The notes under the pieces are model-generated. The model was given only the letters and a program-made list of their open reading frames with translations. It was not told where the DNA came from and ran no database searches. Shown in pieces: positions 1-8,987 of a DNA stretch of 64,000 nucleotides. Numbering within the stretch: the stretch's first letter is position 1; every line of letters begins with the position of its first letter. The position numbers were made by a program, and so were the translations under genes. Location: assembly GCF_023822025.1 (NCBI RefSeq), contig NZ_CP082909.1, positions 1,788,001 through 1,852,000 of the forward strand, written 5' to 3'. The DNA is from Endozoicomonas sp. 4G. Lineage in GTDB: Bacteria > Pseudomonadota > Gammaproteobacteria > Pseudomonadales > Endozoicomonadaceae.

Positions 1-1012
1 GTTCTGAATCTTCGCCAGCTCCCTGTGAGAGTGTGATGCTCGAGTCCGGGTTGTCCGGGTGAGCAATACAGATCACGTCTTTTCTGCTTCTGTTACGGCT
101 GATCAGGTGACTGGCTGCCATGGCGATTTCGTGGCCGTATCGGAAAGTATGGGGCAGAGTCAACTGGTGAACGGTATCGGAGCTGGCATAATCCATTTCA
201 AAGTTCCGGAGAATATTTTGTATATTGGCTCCGGCAAATTCATAGATCGTTTGATCGGGATCACCTACGGCAATCACTCTGGCTCGCTCACCGGCGATGA
301 TGCGTGTCAGCCGGTGTTGCAGGGTTGAGGTGTCCTGGTATTCATCAACAATGATTCGATCGACTTTATTGGTGATACGGGGGATGACGTCCGGGTTGGC
401 TTCTATCAAACAGACTGCGTCGTACAACATATCGGTAAACGTTATTCTTCGGTGCTGGTGACGCCATTGCTCGAAGGCCTCAAAGAGTTCCACCAGAAAT
501 GGCAAATGATCAGAATAGTCTGCCTGCGCCAGCAGGTGGGAGGGTGTTTGCAGGTTAGCTTTAACGTTATCGATAAAGCTGCTGGCCACTTCAATGTAGC
601 GGGCGCTGTCTGATTTGATCCTGTCCTGCAGCACATCAGGAGCTAATGTCAGCAGCAGCTCCCGGATTTTCAGTTCGATTTCTTTCTCTGTCAGGGGCTT
701 GTGGTTGTAGGGTGCTCTCAACCCCCAGGCTTCGAGAGACTTCAAGAGTCTCAGGCCGGTTGAGTGATAGGTGCGGACTTGCGGCAGTACCGGCCACTCC
801 TGGCAGCGTTTTTTGAGCTTGCGGGTAAAGTCCAGCTGGGCTGATTTGTTGAACATCATGACCATGATGCGTCGGGGAGCCATTCCCTGATTCAGCAATT
901 CACGAATAAGAAAGGCGAGGGTGGTTGTTTTACCTGAACCGGCTACGGCTATGCAAAGAGCATGTCCATTGACATGCCGGGTTACCCTCCGTTGAGGGCC
1001 AGTCAGTTCCAT
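1..1012 (-). CDS. UvrD/Rep-family ATP-dependent DNA helicase (partial, 5' part)
   Basis: Superfamily 1 helicase that would use ATP to unwind DNA. Reading minus from the ATG at 1012, the frame stays open for 337 codons to the window edge, so the C-terminal part is missing. Visible motifs are the Q-motif-like start MELTGPQRR, Walker A AVAGSGKTTT, motif II DEYQDT and motif III GDPDQTIYEF. These are diagnostic of UvrD/PcrA/Rep rather than of RecQ or DEAD-box enzymes. The start is supported because the GPQ motif sits only a few residues after it, as is usual in the family. It is transcribed divergently from the nucleoside transporter. Family assignment is firm; which member it is (UvrD, Rep or an accessory paralogue) cannot be decided without the C-terminus. 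Confidence 0.9.
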   Translation of the reverse strand, partial: MELTGPQRRVTRHVNGHALCIAVAGSGKTTTLAFLIRELLNQGMAPRRIMVMMFNKSAQLDFTRKLKKRCQEWPVLPQVRTYHSTGLRLLKSLEAWGLRAPYNHKPLTEKEIELKIRELLLTLAPDVLQDRIKSDSARYIEVASSFIDNVKANLQTPSHLLAQADYSDHLPFLVELFEAFEQWRHQHRRITFTDMLYDAVCLIEANPDVIPRITNKVDRIIVDEYQDTSTLQHRLTRIIAGERARVIAVGDPDQTIYEFAGANIQNILRNFEMDYASSDTVHQLTLPHTFRYGHEIAMAASHLISRNRSRKDVICIAHPDNPDSSITLSQGAGEDSE

Positions 1013-1131
1013 ACAATCAATGCGTCGGTGAAAGTTTATCAGACAGAGTCATTTATCGTATCAGAGAATCGGGGCAAGGGTGCACGTGGGACATTATTTT
1101 TTTATTCGGCAATTACTTTCTATGACCGTTA

Positions 1132-1160
1132 TTGACAGATAAGTATAATGCCCCAAGAAT
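1132..1160 (+). promoter_or_regulatory. Candidate promoter of the nucleoside transporter
   Basis: A perfect TTGACA (1132-1137) is followed after 17 bases by AAGAAT (1155-1160, four of six matches to TATAAT). A perfect TATAAT at 1144-1149 overlaps but has no good -35 at the right distance. Either could serve the gene starting at 1183. The first would leave a leader of only about 16 bases. Confidence 0.35.
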
Positions 1161-1182
1161 CTCTTTGAAGGTGATCGTTCTT

Positions 1183-2445
1183 ATGCAACAGGTGCTTATA
1201 AGCCTTGTAGGAATTGCAGTCCTGCTAGGTATCGCGATGCTTCTATCGGACAATAGAAAAGCAATAAAATTACGAACGGTGGGCGGGGCCTTTGCCATCC
1301 AGGCGGGTATCGGTGCCTTTGTGCTCTACATTCCCGCCGGACAATACGTTCTCGAAGCGATTACCAACGGCGTAAACGCTGTTATGGGATACGCTAACAA
1401 TGGCATTGGTTTCCTTTTTGGCGAGCTGTCCAGCTTCAAACTGGGTCTTATCTTTGCTGTCCATGTGCTTCCTGTTGTTATCTTCTTTGCCTCTCTGGTT
1501 GCTGTGTTGTACTACCTGGGTATCATGCAGGTTATCATTCAGCTGTTTGGTGGTGCACTGCGTAAAGTATTAGGCACCAGTCGTACAGAATCACTGTCTG
1601 CGGCCGCTAATGTTTTCGTTGGCCAGACCGAAGCGCCTCTGCTGGTTCGTCCTTTCATCAGTCGTATGACTCAGTCTGAACTGTTTGCCGTGATGGTGGG
1701 TGGCCTGGCGTCGGTTGCCGGTGCGGTTATGGTGGGCTACGCCAGCATGGGGGTTGAATTAAAGTATCTGATCGCTGCCAGCGTCATGGCGGCTCCCGGT
1801 GGTTTGTTGATGGCAAAAATCATCAAACCTGAAACCGAGACACCTCACGATAACGTAGACGACATTGTCGAAGAGAGTGCTGAAGAAAAGCCCGCCAATG
1901 TTTTTGATGCAGCTGCTACCGGTGCTGCCAATGGTCTCAAACTGGCTGCCATTATCGGTGCCATGCTGCTGGCTTTCATCTCCCTGATTGCCATGCTCAA
2001 CGGTATGCTGGGCTGGGCTGGTGGTTGGTTCGGTTATCCTGACCTGACTTTTGAACTGATCCTGGGTTACCTGTTTTCTCCCCTGGCTTACGTGATCGGT
2101 GTACCCTGGTCTGAGGCGCTGACTGCTGGCAGTTTCCTGGGGCAGAAAGTGATCGTGAACGAGTTTGTTGCTTTCTCCAGCCTGGCTAACTACGTCGATG
2201 CTGAAGCCGCAGCCAAGGCTGGTGTTACTCTGTTGTCGGATCGTTCACAGGCGATTCTGACCTTTGCCCTATGTGGTTTCGCTAATATTTCATCCATTGC
2301 TATTCTGCTGGGTGGTCTGGGTTCCATGGCTCCTAACCGTCGTCATGACATCGCCCGTTTTGGTCTGAAAGCGGTTGCGGCGGGTACCCTCTCTAACCTG
2401 ATGAGTGCTACCATCGCAGGTCTGTTCTTGACTCTGGCTGTTTAA
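1183..2445 (+). CDS. Concentrative nucleoside transporter (CNT/NupC family)
   Basis: Inner-membrane symporter for uptake of nucleosides. The 420-residue protein is almost entirely hydrophobic helices, the usual size for bacterial CNTs. It shows the family signatures GQTEAPLLV (about residues 148-156) and, near the C-terminus, a GVPWSEAL segment followed by VNEFVAF and GFANISSI; these contribute to the nucleoside and cation sites in known CNT structures. The GQTEAPL form resembles the NupX/vcCNT branch more than E. coli NupC. I chose the ATG at 1183 over an in-frame TTG at 1132 because AAGGTG lies 9 bases upstream and the first helix then begins directly. It may work with the 5'-nucleotidase at 30079-31650 in nucleotide salvage, though the two are far apart. 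Confidence 0.9.
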   Translation: MQQVLISLVGIAVLLGIAMLLSDNRKAIKLRTVGGAFAIQAGIGAFVLYIPAGQYVLEAITNGVNAVMGYANNGIGFLFGELSSFKLGLIFAVHVLPVVIFFASLVAVLYYLGIMQVIIQLFGGALRKVLGTSRTESLSAAANVFVGQTEAPLLVRPFISRMTQSELFAVMVGGLASVAGAVMVGYASMGVELKYLIAASVMAAPGGLLMAKIIKPETETPHDNVDDIVEESAEEKPANVFDAAATGAANGLKLAAIIGAMLLAFISLIAMLNGMLGWAGGWFGYPDLTFELILGYLFSPLAYVIGVPWSEALTAGSFLGQKVIVNEFVAFSSLANYVDAEAAAKAGVTLLSDRSQAILTFALCGFANISSIAILLGGLGSMAPNRRHDIARFGLKAVAAGTLSNLMSATIAGLFLTLAV

Positions 2446-2456
2446 CGCCTGTCACC

Positions 2457-2484
2457 GGATGAGTCGGAAATCACCGGCTCATCC
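2457..2484 (+). terminator. Stem-loop after the nucleoside transporter
   Basis: An 11-bp stem (2457-2467 with 2474-2484, one T-G wobble) closes a six-base loop 11 bases after the transporter stop. No T-tract follows, so it may be a 3'-protecting stem rather than a true intrinsic terminator. Confidence 0.4.
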
Positions 2485-2537
2485 AACATGAGCGCGACTT
2501 TCTGCTCAGTATCTGACCGACCCCCCCGACCTTTCTT

Positions 2538-2594
2538 CAGATTTTGACTAACCTGATTCCCCAATTAAGAGTTCAACGACGGGGAAGCCAGGCC
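2538..2594 (+). promoter_or_regulatory. Conserved 57-bp leader of the zinc-finger genes (copy 1 of 9)
   Basis: Near-identical leaders precede every gene of the array: 2538-2594, 3801-3856, 5390-5446, 7148-7204, 8931-8987, 10773-10829, 12237-12293, 14081-14137 and 15331-15387. Each has TTGACT (a -35-like hexamer), then an interrupted palindrome whose right arm is TGGGAA (GGGGAA here, TGAGAA in the last copy), and then a TTG start codon 7-9 bases later. GGGAAG is the likely Shine-Dalgarno and lies in the right arm, so folding would hide it. The left arm is TTCCCA in copies 2, 3 and 4 but is mismatched in copies 5, 7, 8 and 9, so the hairpin is not strictly conserved. No clear -10 is seen. Confidence 0.5.
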
Positions 2595-3758
2595 TTGTTA
2601 TCCAAAAAACCATTGATTTTAACCTTGGCCATTGCCTTTTCTGTGCACGGTTCTAATGATCACGCTCAGGAAAACAGGTGGCCTTTGCTGTTCGCTCTGG
2701 CTGTCGGCAAGGTGCTTATCAACACACAGGTCGAAACCGTTCTTCTTAGCGGCGACAAAAGGCCTGAGGGACTCGAAGGTACTCGCTATTGCTTTTCTCC
2801 TGGCGAGAGCTTTTCTCCTGGCGAGGCTATGGCTTACCGTCGGGCAGCCTCTGATGATAGTGCCGACAGCGAAGACAGTGACAGCGAAGACAGTAGCAGA
2901 GAAGGCAGCGGTACCTCTGACGAAAACAGCGACAACTGTTCTGACGGAGACGAAGACGAAGCTGAATCTGAGTCTGCATCTGATGTTCAGTTTGAAAACA
3001 CGACAGTTAATCCTTTTCGAGCATTAATCGACATCGGTGAGCATTGTACGACTTTGAGACTGGAAATGATGAATCAGGAGTCCATTTCAGACAGCAGCGA
3101 CCACATGGGCCATCTGAAAACGCACAAACAAACCCACATACCTGACGACCAGAAACCTAAGAAACATAAAGTGCACCAGTGTGACCATGAGGGCTGCAAC
3201 TACAGAACCAGATACACGACCCATCTGAAAATGCACAAGCAGACTCACCTGCCTGCCGACCAGAGACCCAAGAGGCCCAAGGTGCATAAGTGTGAACATG
3301 AAGGTTGCGGCTACAGATCCGACCAGCTGGGCCACCTGAAAAGGCACCAACAGGTCCACCTGCCTGCCAATCTGAGATTCAAGGTGCACCAGTGTGATCG
3401 TAAGGGCTGCAACTACAGCAGCGATCAGGCGCACAATCTGAAAATGCACAAGTATATTCACTTGTCTGCTGACCAGAGATCCGAGAGGAAGGTGCACCGG
3501 TGTGACCGCTGCGACTACAGAACCAACCAGTTGGGTCACCTGAAAAGGCACAAACAGATCCACCTGCCTGCCGACCAGAGATCCAAGGTACGCCAGTGTG
3601 ATCGTGAGGGCTGCAACTACCGCACCCATCTGGCGGACAATCTGAAAAGGCACAAGCAGACACACCTGCCTGCCGACCAGAGAGGCAAAAGACCCAAAAG
3701 GAAAGCGTATGACCAGCTGCCATCTAAAGAGAAAAGAAAAAAGAGTGATGAAGAATGA
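2595..3758 (+). CDS. Secreted C2H2 zinc-finger protein, paralogue 1 (5 fingers)
   Basis: Predicted secreted nucleic-acid-binding protein of 387 residues; host target unknown. Residues 1-24 form a signal-peptide-like stretch (MLSKK, then a hydrophobic core, ending SNDHA). An acidic block (DSADSEDSDSEDS) and a conserved NPFRALIDIGEHC motif follow. A half finger keeping only the L-x2-H-x3-H part comes next, then five full fingers; the fourth uses C-x2-C (HRCDRC). The tail KRKAYDQLPSKEKRKK fits a bipartite nuclear localisation signal. I chose the TTG at 2595 because all paralogues start at the homologous TTG; an in-frame TTG at 2544 lies inside the shared leader. This copy has lost the helical EIQRADDQQREII-type region found in most others. 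Confidence 0.85.
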   Translation: MLSKKPLILTLAIAFSVHGSNDHAQENRWPLLFALAVGKVLINTQVETVLLSGDKRPEGLEGTRYCFSPGESFSPGEAMAYRRAASDDSADSEDSDSEDSSREGSGTSDENSDNCSDGDEDEAESESASDVQFENTTVNPFRALIDIGEHCTTLRLEMMNQESISDSSDHMGHLKTHKQTHIPDDQKPKKHKVHQCDHEGCNYRTRYTTHLKMHKQTHLPADQRPKRPKVHKCEHEGCGYRSDQLGHLKRHQQVHLPANLRFKVHQCDRKGCNYSSDQAHNLKMHKYIHLSADQRSERKVHRCDRCDYRTNQLGHLKRHKQIHLPADQRSKVRQCDREGCNYRTHLADNLKRHKQTHLPADQRGKRPKRKAYDQLPSKEKRKKSDEE

Positions 3759-3856
3759 TCCGTCTGCCAACCCAACCCAAAGAAACCTCTGACCTTTCTT
3801 CAGATTTTGACTAACCTGATTTCCCAATAAACAGTTTAACGACTGGGAAGCAGGCC

Positions 3857-5347
3857 TTGTTATCCAAAAAAATATTGATTTTAACCTTGGCCATTGTCTT
3901 TTCTGTGCACGGTTCTAATGATCTCGCTCAGGAAAACAGGTGGCCTTCGCTGTTCGCTCTGGCTGTCGGCAAGGCGCTTCTTTTCGCGGTCGGGGATGTG
4001 CTGCCAGAATTTGACTCTGGGATTAAAGCGATCGCCACTGAGATACGGCAAAGAGATGAGCAGCAGCGTGAAATCATTGCGACAGCCAGACAAAGGGGCA
4101 GTCTGATGCTCTCTCGTCTTAGCGGCGATAAAAAGCCTGAGGTGCCAGAAGACGAAGGTATTGAAGAAGAGAGCGGGGCCATTGAATGGTGGGAATTGAA
4201 GCAAGAGGCTGAGGCGAACCATAGTGATATGACACGCATTTGCCTCGGTGATGACATCCTCTTAAAGCCAGGCACTGGTTATTGCTTTTCTCCTGCCACT
4301 GGCGTCTCTCCTGCCACTGGCGTCTCTCCTGCCACTGTCGTTTTTCCTGCCACTGTCGTTTTTCCTGCCACTGTCGTTTTTCCTGCCACCGGCGTTTCTC
4401 CTGCCACTGGCGTCGAGACTGAAGCTTACGGTCGGGCAGCCTCTGATGATAGTGCCGACAGCGAAGACAGTGGCACTGAAGACAGCGGTAACTCTGATGA
4501 AAGCAGCGACAACCGTCCTGACGAAGGCGAAGCTGAATCTGATGTTCAGGGTGAAAATACGACAGTTGATCCTTTTCGAGCATTAAACGAATTCAGTCAG
4601 TATTGTGTGATTCTGAGGAGACAGGAAATGATGAATCAGGAGTCCATTTCAGAGAGCAACGACCACATGGGTCATCTGAAAATACACAAGCAGACTTACC
4701 TGCCTGCCGACCAGAGAATCAAGAGGTACAAGAGGCGTAAGGTGTACCAGTGTGACCATGAGGGCTGCAATTACAGCACCGACCGGGTGAGCAATCTGAA
4801 CTCGCACAAACAGACCCACCTGCCTGCCGACCAGAGAATCAGGAGAATCAAGATGCACCAGTGCGACCATGAGGGCTGCAATTACAGCACCGACCTGAGA
4901 TCCAATCTGAAAAGGCACAAGCAGACCCACCTGCCTGCCGACCAGAGACCCAATAGACCCAAGGTGCACCAGTGCGACCATGAGGGCTGCAATTATTGCA
5001 CTGACCATCCGGGCAATCTGAAAGCACATAAACGGGTTCACCTGGCTGCTGAACAGAGACCCAATAGACCCAGGGTGCACCAGTGTGACCATGAGGGCTG
5101 CAACTACTGTACCAACCACATGGGCAATCTGAACGCGCACAAGCAGACCCACTTGCCTGCCGGCCAGAGACCCAATAGACCGAAGGTGCACCAGTGTGAC
5201 CATGAGGGCTGCAACTTCAAGACCGGCTATGCAGGCAATCTGAAAACACACAAACAGACCCATTTGCCTGCCAGCCAGAGACTCAAAAGAAAAGCGTGTG
5301 ACCAGCGGCCATCTAACGAGAAAAGAATGAAAGGTGATCAAGAATGA
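3857..5347 (+). CDS. Secreted C2H2 zinc-finger protein, paralogue 2 (5 fingers)
   Basis: 496 residues from a TTG start in the shared leader. In order: signal-peptide-like N-terminus ending NDLAQEN, a charged helical segment (residues about 55-120, TEIRQRDEQQREII), WWELKQEAEANH containing the psi-K-x-E motif LKQE, seven 6-residue repeats of the SPATGV/FPATVV type, an acidic Ser/Asp/Glu stretch, DPFRALNEF, a half finger and five complete C-x4-C-x12-H-x3-H fingers. Two fingers carry an extra cysteine (CNYCT), which may be an alternative ligand. The C-terminal KRKACDQRPSNEKRMK is an NLS-like tail with one basic residue replaced by Met. Secretion and nuclear action are inferred, not shown. Confidence 0.85.
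   Translation: MLSKKILILTLAIVFSVHGSNDLAQENRWPSLFALAVGKALLFAVGDVLPEFDSGIKAIATEIRQRDEQQREIIATARQRGSLMLSRLSGDKKPEVPEDEGIEEESGAIEWWELKQEAEANHSDMTRICLGDDILLKPGTGYCFSPATGVSPATGVSPATVVFPATVVFPATVVFPATGVSPATGVETEAYGRAASDDSADSEDSGTEDSGNSDESSDNRPDEGEAESDVQGENTTVDPFRALNEFSQYCVILRRQEMMNQESISESNDHMGHLKIHKQTYLPADQRIKRYKRRKVYQCDHEGCNYSTDRVSNLNSHKQTHLPADQRIRRIKMHQCDHEGCNYSTDLRSNLKRHKQTHLPADQRPNRPKVHQCDHEGCNYCTDHPGNLKAHKRVHLAAEQRPNRPRVHQCDHEGCNYCTNHMGNLNAHKQTHLPAGQRPNRPKVHQCDHEGCNFKTGYAGNLKTHKQTHLPASQRLKRKACDQRPSNEKRMKGDQE
4292..4417 (+). repeat. 18-bp tandem repeat (SPATGV coding), 7 copies
   Basis: Seven consecutive 18-bp units of the form CCTGCCACTGGCGTCTCT, with internal T variants that give FPATVV, lie in the middle of paralogue 2. 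Shorter runs occur at the same place in the other paralogues (for example about 9416-9480 in paralogue 5). The unit is a multiple of three, so copy-number change keeps the frame. Confidence 0.85.
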
Positions 5348-5446
5348 ACCACCTCCCAAACCACCTCAGAAAAACCTCCGACCTCTCTCCAGATTTTGAC
5401 TAACCTGACTTCCCAATAAACAGTTCAACAACTGGGAATTTAGGCC

Positions 5447-7135
5447 TTGCTATCCAAAAAACCATTGATTTTGGCCTTAGCCATTTCATTTTCTGTGCAT
5501 TGCTCTAATGACCACGCTCAGGAAACTGGACTGCCTTTGCTCTTCGCTCTGGCTGTCGGCAAGGCGCATATCAACACCCCGAGGTGCTCTATTGAAGTCG
5601 CATCCTGCGGAAATAACCAACCCACCCGGATAAGGCTTTTACCGGTCCGGGATGTGCTGCCAGAACTTGACTCTGTGGTTAAAGCGATCGCCACTGAGAT
5701 ACGGCAGGGAGACGATCAGCAACGTGAAATCATTGCGACAGCCAAACAAAGGGGCAGTCTGATGCGCTCTTGCCTTAGCGGCGACAAAAGGCCTGAGGAA
5801 CCAGAAAAAGAGGGTATTGAAGAACAGAGCGAGGCCATTGAATGGTACCACTTCGACATGCCACGCGTTTGCCTCGGTGATGATATTTTTTTAAAGTCAG
5901 GCACTGGCTATTGCTTTTCTCCTGACTCCGGCGTCGAGACTAAGGCTTCCGGTCGGGCAGCCGCTGATGATAGTGCCGACAGCGAAGACAGTGACAGCGA
6001 AGACAGTGACAGCGAAGACAGTGACAGCGAAGACAGTGGCAGCGAAGACAGTGGCAGTGAAGACAGCAGCACCGCTGATGAAAGCAGCCATAACTCTTCT
6101 GATGAAGACGAAGCTGAATCGGATGATCAGTGTCAAAACACGACACTCGATCCTTTTCGGGCATTAATCGAATTCAGTGAGTATTGTGCGACTCTAAGAC
6201 AGGAAATGAGTAACCAGGAGTCTATTGCAGACAGTAAAATACTCACTGAGTCAAAAGTAGTAGACGTGACAGAAGCGGACTCTGTTCACCACCTGGAAAT
6301 CACCTCGAGACCCAGTGAAACCAAGAGGCACCAGTGTGACCATGAGGGCTGCCATTACAGCACCCACTACAAAGGCAATCTGAAAACGCATAAAAAGATT
6401 CACCTGCCTGCTGACCAAAGATTCAAGGCGAACCGGTGTGACCATGAGGGCTGCCATTACAGCACCCACTATGCAGGCAATCTGAAAAAGCATAAAGAGA
6501 CTCACCTGCCTGCTGACCGAAGAGTCAAGGTGCACCGATGCGACCATGAGGGCTGCAGTTACAGAACCGACCGGATTAGCAATCTGAAAACGCACAAAGA
6601 GACCCACCTGCCTGCCGATCAGAGAATCGAGAGATTCAAGGTGTACCGGTGTGACCATGAGGGCTGCAATTACATCACCGACCGCAAGGGCAATCTGAAA
6701 AATCACAAACCGACCCACCTGCCTGCCGATCAGAGACACGAGAGGTCCAGTAAGCACAAGTGCGACCACGAGGGCTGCAACTACAGTACCTACTATTCGA
6801 GCAACCTGAGAGTGCACAAATGGACTCACCTGCCTGCTGACCAGAGAATCCAGAGACTCAGGCTGCACCAGTGTGACCATGAGGGCTGCAACTACAGTAC
6901 TAACCACATGGGCAATCTGAACACGCACAAACAAATCCACCTGCCTGCCGACCAGAGAATCAAGAAACTCAAGGTGCACCGTTGTGACCATGAGGGCTGC
7001 AATTACCGCACCGACCGCAGGAGCAACCTGAGAATGCACAAACATATCCACCTGGTTGCCAGGCAGAGGCTCAAAAGAAAAGCCCATGGCCAGCCACCCT
7101 CTAACAAGAAAAGAAAGAAGGGTGATCAAGAATGA
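5447..7135 (+). CDS. Secreted C2H2 zinc-finger protein, paralogue 3 (7 fingers)
   Basis: 562 residues from a TTG start. The N-terminus MLSKKPLILALAISFSVHC is signal-peptide-like. A cysteine-bearing insert (residues about 38-62) is absent from most paralogues, and the charged helix with GDDQQREII follows. Six 15-bp DNA repeats encode an acidic DSEDS block (residues about 178-207), followed by DPFRALIEFSEYC and seven fingers, for example HRCDHEGCNYRTDRRSNLRMH. Unlike most copies it has no half finger before the array and no psi-K-x-E motif, and a segment giving KSGTGYCFSPDSGV replaces the longer P-A-T-G-V run. The tail KRKAHGQPPSNKKRKK is a good bipartite NLS match. Confidence 0.85.
   Translation: MLSKKPLILALAISFSVHCSNDHAQETGLPLLFALAVGKAHINTPRCSIEVASCGNNQPTRIRLLPVRDVLPELDSVVKAIATEIRQGDDQQREIIATAKQRGSLMRSCLSGDKRPEEPEKEGIEEQSEAIEWYHFDMPRVCLGDDIFLKSGTGYCFSPDSGVETKASGRAAADDSADSEDSDSEDSDSEDSDSEDSGSEDSGSEDSSTADESSHNSSDEDEAESDDQCQNTTLDPFRALIEFSEYCATLRQEMSNQESIADSKILTESKVVDVTEADSVHHLEITSRPSETKRHQCDHEGCHYSTHYKGNLKTHKKIHLPADQRFKANRCDHEGCHYSTHYAGNLKKHKETHLPADRRVKVHRCDHEGCSYRTDRISNLKTHKETHLPADQRIERFKVYRCDHEGCNYITDRKGNLKNHKPTHLPADQRHERSSKHKCDHEGCNYSTYYSSNLRVHKWTHLPADQRIQRLRLHQCDHEGCNYSTNHMGNLNTHKQIHLPADQRIKKLKVHRCDHEGCNYRTDRRSNLRMHKHIHLVARQRLKRKAHGQPPSNKKRKKGDQE
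5978..6067 (+). repeat. 15-bp tandem repeat (DSEDS coding), 6 copies
   Basis: Six units of GACAGCGAAGACAGT, with the last two slightly diverged, encode a run of Asp-Ser-Glu-Asp-Ser. Serines followed by acidic residues at +2/+3 fit the casein kinase 2 consensus. Whether they are phosphorylated in a host is unknown. Confidence 0.85.
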
Positions 7136-7204
7136 TCCGCCTCTCTTCAGATTTTGACTAACCTAAATTCCCAATAAGCATTTTAACGACTGGGAAGCCA
7201 GGCC

Positions 7205-8890
7205 TTGCTATCCAAAAATCCATTGATTCTGACCTTGGTTGTTGCCTTTTCTCTGCATTGCTCTAATGGCTATGCTCAGAAAAACAGGTTGCCTTTGCTT
7301 TTCGGGTGTTGGCTCATTGAAATTCTTTTCCCCGTCCGGGATGGGCTACCAGAACTTGGCTCTACGGTTAAAGCGATTGTCACTGAGATACAGCGAGCAG
7401 ATGATCAGCAACGTGAGATCATTGAATTAGCTAAACAAAGGGGGAGTCTGATGTTCTCTCGCTCCAGAGGCCATAAAAGACTTGAAGAACCAGGAGAAGA
7501 GGGTATTGAAAAAGAGAGCGAAGCCATTGAATGGTGGGAATTGAAGCAAGAACCCGAGGCGAACCACAAGGATATGCCACGAGTTGACTTTGATGATGAC
7601 ATGCTCTTAAAGCCAGACGCCCGCTATTGCTTTTTCCCTGCCACCGGAGTCTTCCCTGCCACCGGCGTCTTTCCTGAGCTTGGCGTCGAAGCTGAGACTC
7701 ACAATCGGGCAGCCTCTGATGAGGGTTCTGACAGTGAAGACAACAGCACCTCCGATGAAAACAGCACCTCCGATGAAAACAGCAACAACAGTTCAGACGA
7801 AGACGAAATTGATACCGAAACTGATGTTCAGTGTGTAAACACGACACCTGATCCTTTTCGAGCACTAAACGAAATCAGTGAGCATTGTTCGGCTCTGAGA
7901 TTGAATATGATTAACCAGGGGGTCACTTCAGACAATGAAATAGCCACTGAGTCACAGTCAGGCATGACAGAAGCAGACTCTGTTAACCACCTGAAAATCA
8001 CCTCACCTGCTTGCAGTAACGACGCGGGCCGTCGGAAAACGCACAAACAGACCCACCTGCCTGACGACCAGAGACCCATAAGACCCAAGATTCACCAGTG
8101 TGACTATGAGGGCTGCGACTACAGCTGCGCCCGGGCGGATAATCTGAAAGTGCACAAACGGATCCACCTGCCTGCTGACCGGAGACCCAGGACGCACCAA
8201 TGTGCCCATGAGGGCTGCAACTTCAGAACCGACCGTAGTAGCACTCTGAAAAAGCACAAACAGATCCACCTGCCTGCCGACCAGAGACCCATAAGACCCA
8301 GGATTCACCAGTGTGACTATCAGGGCTGCGACTTCAGTTTCGCCCGGGCGGATAATCTGAGAACGCACAAACGGATCCACCTGCCTGCTGACCAGAGACC
8401 CAGGGCGCACCAATGTGACCATGAGGGCTGCAACTACAGAACCGACCGCAGGGGCAGTCTGAAAATACACCAACAGACCCACCTGCCTGCCGACCAGAGA
8501 CCCAAGGTGCACCAGTGTGACCATGAGGACTGCAACTACAGCACCGACCGAACGAACCATCTGAAAATGCACAAGCAGACCCACCTGCCTGCCGACCAGA
8601 GACCCAAAAAACTCAGGGTGCACCAGTGTGACTATGAGGGCTGCGACTACAGCACCGACAACAAGCACCATCTGAAAACGCACAAATGGATCCACCTGCC
8701 TGCCGACCAGAGACTCAAGGTTCACCAGTGTGACCATGAGGGCTGCAATTACAGAACCGACTACAAGAGCAGTTTGAAAACGCACAAAAAGATCCACCTG
8801 CCTGCTGACCAGAGATCCAGAAGACCCAAAAGGAAAGCGTATGACCCGCTGCCATCTAACAAGAAAAGAAAAAAGGATGATAAAAAATGA
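7205..8890 (+). CDS. Secreted C2H2 zinc-finger protein, paralogue 4 (7 fingers)
   Basis: 561 residues, TTG start. Signal-peptide-like MLSKNPLILTLVVAFSLHC with a plausible cleavage after NGYA. Next come a helical region (ADDQQREIIELAKQRG), WWELKQEPEANH with the sumoylation-like LKQEP, two to three P-A-T-G-V units, an acidic block with repeated TSDENS, DPFRALNEISEHC, a half finger (RRKTHKQTH) and seven fingers. Fingers 1 and 3 are near duplicates of the form CDYSCARADNL, which points to internal finger duplication. The tail KRKAYDPLPSNKKRKK is a bipartite NLS match. The first finger is shared almost exactly with paralogue 5, so the two genes are recent duplicates. Confidence 0.85.
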   Translation: MLSKNPLILTLVVAFSLHCSNGYAQKNRLPLLFGCWLIEILFPVRDGLPELGSTVKAIVTEIQRADDQQREIIELAKQRGSLMFSRSRGHKRLEEPGEEGIEKESEAIEWWELKQEPEANHKDMPRVDFDDDMLLKPDARYCFFPATGVFPATGVFPELGVEAETHNRAASDEGSDSEDNSTSDENSTSDENSNNSSDEDEIDTETDVQCVNTTPDPFRALNEISEHCSALRLNMINQGVTSDNEIATESQSGMTEADSVNHLKITSPACSNDAGRRKTHKQTHLPDDQRPIRPKIHQCDYEGCDYSCARADNLKVHKRIHLPADRRPRTHQCAHEGCNFRTDRSSTLKKHKQIHLPADQRPIRPRIHQCDYQGCDFSFARADNLRTHKRIHLPADQRPRAHQCDHEGCNYRTDRRGSLKIHQQTHLPADQRPKVHQCDHEDCNYSTDRTNHLKMHKQTHLPADQRPKKLRVHQCDYEGCDYSTDNKHHLKTHKWIHLPADQRLKVHQCDHEGCNYRTDYKSSLKTHKKIHLPADQRSRRPKRKAYDPLPSNKKRKKDDKK

Positions 8891-8987
8891 TCCGCCCCCC
8901 AACCCGCCTCAAAGAAACCTCCGATCTTTCCAAATTTTGACTAACCTGAGATTCCAATAAACAGTTCAACGACTGGGAAGCCAGGCC

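Noticed and set aside
59-328. Plus-strand 89-codon frame near the left edge
   Set aside because: It is the shadow of the UvrD-type helicase on the minus strand, whose motifs II and III fall in and next to the same bases.
2544-2594. Longer N-terminus for the first zinc-finger gene starting at the TTG of TTGACT
   Set aside because: The homologous position in most other copies is followed by a stop in frame, and this segment belongs to the shared non-coding leader.
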